A DNA stretch of 16,594 bases from Candidatus Nomurabacteria bacterium (lineage in GTDB: Bacteria; Patescibacteriota; Minisyncoccia; Phycocordibacterales; UBA10002). Position numbers and translations under genes: made by a program. The notes below the pieces were generated by a model that did no database searches, was not told where the DNA came from, and saw only the letters and a program-made list of their open reading frames with translations. How positions within the stretch are numbered: position 1 is the stretch's first letter; each line of letters begins with the position of its first letter. The stretch is taken from positions 1-16,594 of the forward strand of contig CALQZP010000014.1 in assembly GCA_943349725.1 (NCBI GenBank). The letters are read 5' to 3'. Below are positions 1 to 4,991 of the stretch, piece after piece.

Positions 1-99
1 TTCACTCAAATTCTTACCTTGACTGTACTGCATCTCAATCTGGATCCGTTCATCCAAATTCAACCGTTTACTGCGCTTTATTTGTTTAATGTTTTTCAT
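1..99 (-). CDS. IS30-family transposase, N-terminal fragment (runs off window)
   Basis: Only the first 33 codons are present, read from an ATG at 99 towards the left edge. The residues that can be seen include RLNLDERIQIEMQYSQGKN followed by LSE. This matches the start of the N-terminal helix-turn-helix of IS30-type transposases, which typically read 'L-x-x-x-E-R-x-x-I-E-x-x-x-x-x-G-x-S-x-x-E-I'. That domain binds the terminal inverted repeats; the catalytic DDE domain would lie outside the window. The start is preceded by a weak AAGCGA and is not certain, because the frame stays open a little further upstream. The identification rests on 33 residues, so family assignment is probable and integrity of the element unknown. 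It is followed on the right by a gene-poor stretch that may hold the end of the element. Confidence 0.6.
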   Translation of the reverse strand, partial: MKNIKQIKRSKRLNLDERIQIEMQYSQGKNLSE

Positions 100-332
100 T
101 TCGCTTAATATTACTACTAAGCGTTGCAACTCAACATTGAACTCGGGGAATGATTGGTTGCCTCTTAACAAGGTTTATGTTGACTGCTTCAAACACGGAA
201 ATACACAAATTTGTCCAGCAACTATTTTTGCTCACATGTCAAAATGGAGTGCGGTAGAAATTGTAAGAGTTATGCTTGATGTAATTGATAAATCACTTAT
301 CCACCTACAAAGTATAGAAGAAATATAAGATT
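100..332. other. Gene-poor stretch, possible IS end
   Basis: Lies between the transposase start and the methyltransferase stop. If the transposase is complete upstream, the element's terminal inverted repeat should lie here. A GTTGCAACTCAACATTGAA-like segment at about 123-141 is a candidate, by general resemblance to IS30-family ends, but the opposite end is outside the window. No terminator is evident for the methyltransferase. Confidence 0.3.
152..328 (+). pseudogene. Possible 3' remnant of an interrupted gene
   Basis: An open frame runs from the presumed IS end to a TAA at 326-328, four bases before the convergent methyltransferase stop. The last 30 residues, from an ATG at 235, include SAVEIVRVMLDVIDKSLIHL, a plausible amphipathic helix, so this may be the C-terminus of a gene cut by the neighbouring insertion sequence. 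I do not recognise it. No ribosome binding site or promoter is visible, and the frame may be open by chance. Confidence 0.22.
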
Positions 333-1502
333 CTATTTCTTTTCAAGAATCCAAAGTTGCTCCTTTACCTTAATATTCCTACCGCTAAGGTTTCTCGAAC
401 CCCTATAAGTATTATAGTCTTGCTCCATAAGTTCCCATGTTCCGTACCGAGATAATATCTTCTTAAAGTTATCAATGGGAATGATCCCTTCATTATTGTA
501 GGAGATTGCGATAAAACGTGCTTTTGTATCAGCAAGCAAAGAGTTCATTGCCTCTTCTGCCACCATTCGTTTATTATAGGCCGATCTGTTCCACTGCTTT
601 GCAATTCCGCTTACGCCGTTTTGTATTTCACGTCCCTTGCCCTCGTTTATGATATTGAGCATAAAGTAATTGGAGCCGTATGGGTGTTGATTGTAAGGTG
701 GGTCGAAATAAACGAGGTCAAAAAAGGGTAATGTCTTCTCCTGCACTAGTACATTCGTATCTTTTTTGTGCACAAATACAGGACATTCAAAATCAGACAA
801 AATTGGGGTATCAAGAACTATTTCCTGCATAATGCGAGTAAGTGCATTTTCACCGTGTCCTCCAAAGTGGCCGATACCATTTCGCTTGTGAAAACCCTTG
901 AATACTCCGGATGTATTATTGTGGATAGAAGCTTTGACAAGGAGAGCCGCTAAGCAAAGAGTCTTGTAGGGTTCTGGGATTTCCTCAATAAGTCTACGAA
1001 GGTTGTCAATAATTCGTGCATTAAAACTAGTATAAAAAACCCTTTCACCCTCCTGCACAGCGCTATCGTCTTTTGGTGAGTAGTTTTTCTCTATAAATCC
1101 AGACCCCTTTAGTTTTTTTCGTAATTTGTTTGCGTTGAGCCAACTGATATAATCCCTTAACTTCTCAGTATCTATTTCTGATTGATTTGCAAGATATGCC
1201 CGATTGACTGTTTCCGCGTAATCTTCCATGTCGTTTACATGAATCTCACTCGCAAACGCTTTCAACAAGCGCGCGGTTGCGCCACTTCCCACAAAACCGT
1301 CAAGGATTACAAGCTTCTTCTTTCCAATTCTGTTTCGTATCTTTGAAAATCCCTGATACAAGAAAGGGAGTAATCTACGCTTATTTCCAATGTAGGTAAT
1401 AAGGTGAGAATTGAAATAAGGATTTTTCAAGTCCAATGCCTCAACAGGATCAACATAGAAAAGGGGAAATGTTGATTTTAGTTTTAGTGTAGTGATGTGC
1501 AT
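333..1502 (-). CDS. DNA adenine-N6 methyltransferase (D12 class)
   Basis: Predicted to transfer a methyl group from S-adenosylmethionine to the N6 of adenine in a DNA recognition site. The 389 residues carry the D12-class motifs in the usual order: motif X YIGNKRR (37-43), the AdoMet-binding motif I DGFVGSGAT (68-76), and catalytic motif IV FDPPY (266-270) followed by NQHPYGSNYFMLN. The stretch between motifs I and IV is the likely target recognition region. No restriction endonuclease is seen, so it is either an orphan enzyme or its partner lies outside the window. It follows lexA and a 55-aa gene on the same strand, 19 bp after the latter's stop, but also has its own extended -10 box nine bases before the ATG. 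Base composition looks AT-richer than the surface-protein gene, consistent with horizontal acquisition. Specificity cannot be told from sequence alone. Confidence 0.9.
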   Translation of the reverse strand: MHITTLKLKSTFPLFYVDPVEALDLKNPYFNSHLITYIGNKRRLLPFLYQGFSKIRNRIGKKKLVILDGFVGSGATARLLKAFASEIHVNDMEDYAETVNRAYLANQSEIDTEKLRDYISWLNANKLRKKLKGSGFIEKNYSPKDDSAVQEGERVFYTSFNARIIDNLRRLIEEIPEPYKTLCLAALLVKASIHNNTSGVFKGFHKRNGIGHFGGHGENALTRIMQEIVLDTPILSDFECPVFVHKKDTNVLVQEKTLPFFDLVYFDPPYNQHPYGSNYFMLNIINEGKGREIQNGVSGIAKQWNRSAYNKRMVAEEAMNSLLADTKARFIAISYNNEGIIPIDNFKKILSRYGTWELMEQDYNTYRGSRNLSGRNIKVKEQLWILEKK

Positions 1503-1511
1503 TTGATCTTT

Positions 1512-1520
1512 AGTATACCA
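1512..1520 (-). promoter_or_regulatory. Extended -10 promoter of the methyltransferase
   Basis: On the minus strand TGGTATACT (TGnTATAnT) ends nine bases before the ATG at 1502, so transcription would start within a few bases of the start codon (leaderless or nearly so). No convincing -35 box, as is common for extended -10 promoters. Confidence 0.5.
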
Positions 1521-1521
1521 T

Positions 1522-1689
1522 CTAATTAATTGACTTTAGTAGATTTTGTAAAGCGCGATAGTATCCACGGTTAAATGCCTCATTCGGTGTCATTTTGTCT
1601 ACGTTTTGGTGCTTCCATTCGCTCACTGTGTACTCACACGCGATAGCCTTCATCTCACTGGTTATTTCTTTTTTGAGAGTTGCTTTCAT
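1522..1689 (-). CDS. Small conserved-looking protein, 55 aa, lexA operon
   Basis: Function not recognised. The 55-residue product starts MKATLKKEITSEMKAIACEY, includes SEWKHQNVDKMTPNEAFNRG, and ends LLKSIN. It is soluble, mostly helical by composition, with one Cys and one Trp and no membrane segment or signal peptide. Its ATG at 1689 is one base after the lexA stop (1691-1693), the spacing of translationally coupled genes, and its stop lies 19 bp before the methyltransferase start. This tight packing is the main evidence that it is real. Co-transcription with lexA suggests SOS control, but that is inference. It is short enough to be missed by routine gene calling. Confidence 0.7.
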   Translation of the reverse strand: MKATLKKEITSEMKAIACEYTVSEWKHQNVDKMTPNEAFNRGYYRALQNLLKSIN

Positions 1690-1690
1690 G

Positions 1691-2350
1691 TTACTTCTTT
1701 ATCACGCTTATAATTTTGCCGTTTATCATAAAGTCGTCGGATTCGTGGAGGAAGATGGGTTTGTACTCCTTAGCGGATTCGGAAATGAGGAGCTTCTGGC
1801 CGTTGCGGTCAACGATGAACTTCTTCAGGTTGGCGCACCCGTCTATGACGGAGAGTACGTAGTCGCCATGCTTTGCGTTCCGCTCTAGCGAGTCAATAAT
1901 CACAAAATCACCGTTCTCTATCGTTTTTCCGAAAAAGTCTGCTTTGTTCATAGAGTCGCCCGAAGCGCGGATGACGAAGAGGCCGTCGCGCCGATTAAGC
2001 AGGGACTTGGAAATCTTCAAATACCCTTCAATATTTTCCTCCGCTAGAATTTCGGCCGGACCGCAGTTGGCCGAGCCGACAATCGGGAGTGCGATGGAGT
2101 CCATCCCCACGGTGTTTCCGTAGGGAGATTCAATGAGTTCTGGTTTTTGGACCGTCATAGAACGTGGTTGGCTTTTCTCACGCTCCAAAAACCCTTTGCT
2201 CGTGAGGGCGGTAAGATGCTGATGCACCGTGGCAGGGGAGCTGACGCCGATATGCTTTCCAATCTCCTTCAGCGACGGAGCAAACTCATTTTTCGCGCTG
2301 TACTTTTTTACAAAATCCAGCACTTTCTTTTGTTTGGGGGTTAAAGGCAT
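1691..2350 (-). CDS. lexA: LexA SOS-response repressor
   Basis: Transcriptional repressor that cleaves itself when stimulated by RecA filaments, relieving repression of DNA-damage genes. The 219 residues show the LexA winged helix-turn-helix (about 1-65; recognition helix around SSPATVHQHLTAL, 37-49) and an S24-type protease domain. The scissile bond is expected at Cys96-Gly97 in GSANCGPAEIL. Catalytic Ser133 lies in ASGDSMN and general-base Lys176 in NLKKF. E. coli LexA cuts Ala-Gly; Cys-Gly is the pair used by UmuD and some phage repressors, so the enzyme should still be active but the bond is unusual. Length is near the family norm. The next gene starts one base after its stop. Upstream lie an extended -10 promoter and three direct repeats that may be operators for LexA or another regulator. 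Confidence 0.95.
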   Translation of the reverse strand: MPLTPKQKKVLDFVKKYSAKNEFAPSLKEIGKHIGVSSPATVHQHLTALTSKGFLEREKSQPRSMTVQKPELIESPYGNTVGMDSIALPIVGSANCGPAEILAEENIEGYLKISKSLLNRRDGLFVIRASGDSMNKADFFGKTIENGDFVIIDSLERNAKHGDYVLSVIDGCANLKKFIVDRNGQKLLISESAKEYKPIFLHESDDFMINGKIISVIKK

Positions 2351-2410
2351 AGCACGACACTAATCCACTAATAAAAAACGAATGACACGAATAAAATTGG
2401 ACATCTTTTA

Positions 2411-2457
2411 TTCTCCCTTAATAAAGGGAGCACTGCCGTTTTCGGCAGGAGGGATTT
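2411..2457. repeat. Palindromic repeat element, copy A
   Basis: Two hairpins side by side: CTCCCTT (2413-2419), loop AATA, AAGGGAG (2424-2430); then CTGCCG (2433-2438), loop TTTT, CGGCAG (2443-2448), followed by GAGGGATTTT. The same modular layout recurs at 4163-4312, so this is a dispersed element family. It lies in the lexA leader and could influence the mRNA. Confidence 0.7.
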
Positions 2458-2470
2458 TCTCTTTCCTAAT

Positions 2471-2510
2471 ACCGAAAGTATAGCACACCCTACCGAAAGA
2501 AAACCGAAAG
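2471..2510. promoter_or_regulatory. Three phased ACCGAAAG direct repeats (candidate operator)
   Basis: Perfect copies of ACCGAAAG start at 2471, 2492 and 2503. The spacings of 21 and 11 bp are close to two turns and one turn of the helix, so all copies face the same side. Copy 1 overlaps the lexA -10 box and copies 2 and 3 cover its -35 region. That is where a repressor would bind, but the protein is not identified. Confidence 0.45.
2477..2485 (-). promoter_or_regulatory. lexA promoter, extended -10
   Basis: The minus strand reads TGCTATACT (TGnTATAnT). Transcription would begin near 2470 and give a leader of about 120 nt containing palindromic element A. No clear -35 box. Confidence 0.5.
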
Positions 2511-2519
2511 TTATCCACA
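2511..2519 (+). promoter_or_regulatory. Consensus DnaA box
   Basis: TTATCCACA matches the classic DnaA box TTWTNCACA exactly, in an oriC-like flank (AAGTTATCCACAGG). I see only this one perfect box nearby, so it is more likely a DnaA-responsive regulatory site than an origin. It sits between the divergent lexA and 2555 promoters. Confidence 0.4.
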
Positions 2520-2538
2520 GGCGGGCATTCTAGCGCTG

Positions 2539-2547
2539 TGATACGAT
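2539..2547 (+). promoter_or_regulatory. Extended -10 promoter of the lysozyme-like gene
   Basis: TGATACGAT ends seven bases before the ATG at 2555, so transcription would start at or next to the A of the start codon. Together with the absence of a Shine-Dalgarno this predicts a leaderless mRNA. Confidence 0.4.
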
Positions 2548-2554
2548 TTACTAT

Positions 2555-3439
2555 ATGAAAATCATTCTCGTTGCAACGGCAAAAGGCAAGAATGTCGTCT
2601 TTGTTGATGATGCACTACAAGTGCATACGCTCGAAGAAGCAGTGCGACTCGCAAAATCCGAGGAGCTTGCAAATATACATGTCGTGCAGAAAGGCGGCGG
2701 AGTGTATTTGCGTTCCAGCAGAAATGTTCCCCAAAAGGACCAGTTGGAACAACTGGCTGTTTCCTCGCACCAGTTATTCAACTCTGTAAATAATATCCGT
2801 CATGCGGTTTCGACTCCCGTAGTTGCACGCTACCTGCAACTCTACGATTACACGCTTCAGAAAGACGGCGGGTCGCTAATTGTTATCGAAGGGAAAGTGA
2901 AAATCACAAAAGAAGCGGCAAAAGCGAAGCTCGTAGCTCATAAAGACTATATTTTTGATGCCGCAAAGAAATTCAATGTGGACCCGTACCTCCTTGGTGC
3001 GATTGTCATTGATGAAATTACCCGTTTTGGCCCCTTTGAAGACATAACAGATCTATTGGCCGGATACTTTGTCGGTGTTGACACATCAGCGGGTATCGCC
3101 CAAGTGAAAACAAAAACAGCTCGCGGGCTTATCAGAGACGGTTACTACAACCCCAACCCTAATGATAATAAGTTGTCTCCAGAAAATATACGAAAAGCAT
3201 CTCTTTCCCACATTTACACATATGTAAAAGAACCGGAACACAGTATCTTTTTTGCAGCGGCAAAGATACGCTCTGTTATTGATGAGTGGGGAAAATATGT
3301 GGACCTCACTAGCAAGCCCGAAATCATTGCAACACTGTACTCTTTGTACAAAGAGCCACACGCGCACCCCGAACCAAACGAACGCGGTTTGCAAATTGCG
3401 GGTGAGTTTTATCAACTCGCCAAAGCGTGGCTTCAATGA
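2555..3439 (+). CDS. DUF3892-like domain plus putative lysozyme-fold protein
   Basis: The 294 residues appear to have two parts. Residues 1-55 resemble DUF3892-type domains: short beta strands, then HTLEEAVRLAKSEELANIHV and GGGVYLRSS. Residues 130-294 resemble a lysozyme/lytic-transglycosylase fold of the DUF1402 type: AAKKFNVDPYLLGAIVIDE with a candidate catalytic glutamate at 154, then DTSAGIAQVKT (176-186), comparable to the 'S-x-G-L-M-Q' motif of lytic transglycosylases, and ATLYSLYKEPHAHP near the end. If correct, it would cut or bind peptidoglycan glycan strands. No signal peptide is visible, which is odd for such a role, so export is unexplained. A small membrane protein follows after 15 bp, probably in the same operon. 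Assignment is by motif and fold impression; activity is unproven. Confidence 0.6.
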   Translation: MKIILVATAKGKNVVFVDDALQVHTLEEAVRLAKSEELANIHVVQKGGGVYLRSSRNVPQKDQLEQLAVSSHQLFNSVNNIRHAVSTPVVARYLQLYDYTLQKDGGSLIVIEGKVKITKEAAKAKLVAHKDYIFDAAKKFNVDPYLLGAIVIDEITRFGPFEDITDLLAGYFVGVDTSAGIAQVKTKTARGLIRDGYYNPNPNDNKLSPENIRKASLSHIYTYVKEPEHSIFFAAAKIRSVIDEWGKYVDLTSKPEIIATLYSLYKEPHAHPEPNERGLQIAGEFYQLAKAWLQ

Positions 3440-3454
3440 TTCTGGTTTTTTCCT

Positions 3455-3916
3455 ATGCTTGGCAAGGTAATGATAGCAATTGGCGTTCTTGCGACTTTCT
3501 GTGTTGGAGCGCTAGCCTTTCTGATATTCGGAAGAATGCCAGTCAATCAATTTCACCTGTGGAAACTGGAACGGGATTTCTATCACGACAATTCCATTCA
3601 CCTGCAGGGTTCGCTCTTGTTGCAGAAAAAGACGTATGTTGGAGGCCCGTATGATCATGGTTCGCAGAGGTGTGGCGTCTTTGTCGGCGAGCTACGATCC
3701 GTGCCACTCTCTAAAGAAAAAATACGACAAGCATACGCCGGTCATTTCAAAGTTCTCTTTTTTGACGAAAAGAGATGGACTATGAACTCTCCACTGGGCG
3801 ACTGGTGGGACGAATGGTATCAAACCCCTCTCTTGGCTACATCAAGCACGGTGTTTTTCGTCTTTGTGTCTCAAGAAGACTACCCTTCTTGGGGAGATAT
3901 ACGTTGCGATGACTAA
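3455..3916 (+). CDS. Membrane-anchored hypothetical protein
   Basis: I do not recognise a family. The 153 residues begin with a single strong membrane segment (about 6-26, IAIGVLATFCVGALAFLIF) and continue as a soluble domain rich in aromatic residues (LGDWWDEWYQTP), with cysteines at 73 and 151 that could pair outside the cytoplasm. The start may instead be the ATG at 3470, five codons later. It follows the lysozyme-like gene by 15 bp with no terminator between them, so the two are probably one transcript, and the anchored protein could act with that enzyme at the envelope. The minus-strand terminator at 3971-3996 lies downstream and belongs to a small RNA reading towards this gene. Confidence 0.65.
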   Translation: MLGKVMIAIGVLATFCVGALAFLIFGRMPVNQFHLWKLERDFYHDNSIHLQGSLLLQKKTYVGGPYDHGSQRCGVFVGELRSVPLSKEKIRQAYAGHFKVLFFDEKRWTMNSPLGDWWDEWYQTPLLATSSTVFFVFVSQEDYPSWGDIRCDD

Positions 3917-3970
3917 CTGCGGCGAGATTTTATATTCATACTCCTCAATGGCAACACTAGTGATTAGCAC

Positions 3971-3996
3971 TAAAAAACACCCCAACGGGGCGTTCT
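3971..3996 (-). terminator. Intrinsic terminator of the small RNA
   Basis: Minus-strand hairpin AACGCCCC, loop GTT, GGGGTGTT with one G-U pair. Its 3' arm runs straight into a tract of six T (3977-3972). On the plus strand there is an A-C mismatch and no T-run, so it works leftwards. Confidence 0.75.
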
Positions 3997-4055
3997 TTAG
4001 AGGCACTTGGCTACAGCTTGGATAGCCGTGACAGGGCCGAAGCCCTCCAAGCGCC
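3972..4055 (-). ncRNA. Candidate structured small RNA, about 84 nt
   Basis: On the minus strand the predicted start (4055) is the first base of GGCGCTTGG (4055-4047), which pairs with CCAAGTGCC (4010-4002). Inside lie AGGGC-UUCG-GCCCU (4046-4033), a canonical cUUCGg hairpin, and GGCTA/TAGCC (4027-4023 with 4013-4009). A terminator hairpin and U-run end the RNA. In both the closing stem and the terminator, the one irregular pair is G-U in minus-strand RNA but A-C in plus-strand RNA, which fixes the orientation. GCTTGGA (4052-4046) can alternatively pair with TCCAAGC (4022-4016), giving a competing fold. No open frame fits it. It matches no RNA family I know; it has too few arms and no T-loop for a tRNA. 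Confidence 0.6.
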
Positions 4056-4061
4056 AGAGTT

Positions 4062-4091
4062 AATATGGCATACGGTTTAGATAGTTGTCCA
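4062..4091 (-). promoter_or_regulatory. Candidate promoter of the small RNA
   Basis: Minus strand TGGACA (4091-4086), 18-bp spacer, CATATT (4067-4062). Seven bases further on is the first base of the closing stem of the RNA, a good fit between predicted start and structure. Each box is near but not at consensus. Confidence 0.4.
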
Positions 4092-4101
4092 CAAGGTATA
4101 A

Positions 4102-4129
4102 ATGACAAGAAAGGTGGAAGGCGTATACT
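4102..4129 (+). promoter_or_regulatory. Promoter reading into the 4326-9080 genes
   Basis: ATGACA (4102-4107), 16-bp spacer, TATACT (4124-4129). It gives a leader of about 190 nt containing palindromic element B. It is divergent from the small-RNA promoter. Confidence 0.45.
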
Positions 4130-4162
4130 TTAGTGATTATTACTCTATATGGCGAGAGAGTC

Positions 4163-4312
4163 ATTCTCCCTTTAGTAAAGGGAGCCCGCCCGTACCGAAT
4201 GGTACGTTCGGGCGGGTACCTGTTAGGGGGAGGGATTTTTTAAATCCTCCGGCCTATCGGCCACCTCCCCGCCTGCGCCAAGGCTTCGGCGGGCAGGCTT
4301 TAAGAAAGGAGG
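4163..4312. repeat. Palindromic repeat element, copy B (composite)
   Basis: A run of hairpins. CTCCCTTT (4166-4173) pairs with AAAGGGAG (4177-4184). CCCGCCCGTACC (4185-4196) pairs with GGTACG plus CGGGCGGG (4201-4216, two-base bulge). GGATTT (4233-4238) pairs with AAATCC (4242-4247). GCCTGC (4271-4276) pairs with GCAGGC (4293-4298). The first two modules match element A; the CAAGGCTTCGG core (4279-4289) recurs inside the 1362-aa gene at 6180-6190. The end supplies AAAGGAGG (4305-4312), the ribosome binding site candidate of the next gene. Confidence 0.75.
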
Positions 4313-4325
4313 AATTAAGGCATCA

Positions 4326-4946
4326 ATGACTATATTCAAAAAAATACTGAAATGGGTGGGATTGGTGATTTTGGGAGCATACGTTTTGTTGGTGGTGTAT
4401 CGGATGTTTGTACTGCAGGGGGAGAAAAATACAAGTGAACAGGTAGCGAAAATTCACGCGACAAAACTCACGCTCGATGACGTGATGGGGAAGAATTTGC
4501 CTCCCTCCTACGCTGAAGCTACGGAGGGCAAGCCCGACTATGACGCAACTGTTCCGGGAATAGACGAAAACAAAAACGGCATTCGTGATGATGTAGAGCT
4601 CGCGATTTTCAAAGAATATCCCAATTCCGCCAAAACTCGGGCGGTGCTTTTGCAGTATGCTCTCGCGCTCCAAATGGAGGTTAGTCAGACTGTTGTAAAT
4701 AAAGGAACGGTTACGGCGGTGGCACAAGAAAGATCTCGGGCCTCATTATGTATTGGAAACATCGTTTCTCGTAGCGACATGCAGAATTTTATTAAGGTAA
4801 CAGACGGATATACGGATTTTGTGACAAAGAAGCAAGTTAACAATCAAGAAAGAGATCAAATCCAGAAATCGTTTTATGAGCACCTTGGAAGTTATTCATC
4901 CCTTGAGAATGAGTGTGATTTAGATTTGTCCAAATTATCGAATTAG
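4326..4946 (+). CDS. Membrane-anchored protein with Ca-binding-type loop
   Basis: A 206-residue protein with an N-terminal membrane segment (about 11-30) and an outward-facing soluble domain, of a type known only as hypothetical. Residues 79-91 read IDENKNGIRDDVE, an EF-hand/dockerin-like D-x-N-x-N-G-x-x-D-D loop that probably binds calcium; it is followed by FKEYPNSAKTRAVLLQYALA, a helical region seen after this motif in other secreted proteins. Cys137 and Cys198 could form a disulfide. Residues 59-68, PPSYAEATEG, are encoded by a palindromic repeat (4504-4528) rather than by ordinary coding sequence. The AAAGGAGG 13 bases before the ATG is one of few Shine-Dalgarno-like sites here. The secreted hydrolase gene follows after 45 bp, so joint expression is likely. 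Confidence 0.7.
   Translation: MTIFKKILKWVGLVILGAYVLLVVYRMFVLQGEKNTSEQVAKIHATKLTLDDVMGKNLPPSYAEATEGKPDYDATVPGIDENKNGIRDDVELAIFKEYPNSAKTRAVLLQYALALQMEVSQTVVNKGTVTAVAQERSRASLCIGNIVSRSDMQNFIKVTDGYTDFVTKKQVNNQERDQIQKSFYEHLGSYSSLENECDLDLSKLSN
4504..4528. repeat. Palindromic repeat inside coding sequence
   Basis: CCCTCC (4504-4509) and GGAGGG (4523-4528) bracket an imperfect inner palindrome ending AGCT. It is translated as PSYAEATEG within the membrane-anchored protein. Confidence 0.55.
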
Positions 4947-4961
4947 TTTTGATCTTCTGGG

Positions 4962-4979
4962 TTCCCGCTTTTTCGGGAA
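4962..4979. repeat. Short palindrome TTCCCG..CGGGAA
   Basis: Arms TTCCCG and CGGGAA with a CTTTTT loop, followed by TGACA. It resembles the widespread 'ttcccgc..gcgggaatgac' intergenic repeat. There is no T-run, so I do not call it a terminator. Confidence 0.5.
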
Positions 4980-4991
4980 TGACAAGGCGAA

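Noticed and set aside
89..151. Extension of the possible remnant into the transposase side
   Set aside because: This part lies within the presumed insertion sequence end, so the longer reading is unlikely to be a real gene.
3972..4055. tRNA-like shape (7-bp acceptor-type stem and 5-bp arms)
   Set aside because: Only two internal arms, no T-loop sequence, loop sizes wrong and a terminator follows directly.
3842..4108. Open frame of 88 codons on the minus strand
   Set aside because: It spans the small-RNA structure and terminator and overlaps the 3' end of the plus-strand gene; composition is not protein-like.
4102..4329. Open frame of 75 codons on the plus strand, stop overlapping the next ATG
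   Set aside because: It begins before the promoter's likely start point and is mostly translation of palindromic element B; no independent coding signal.
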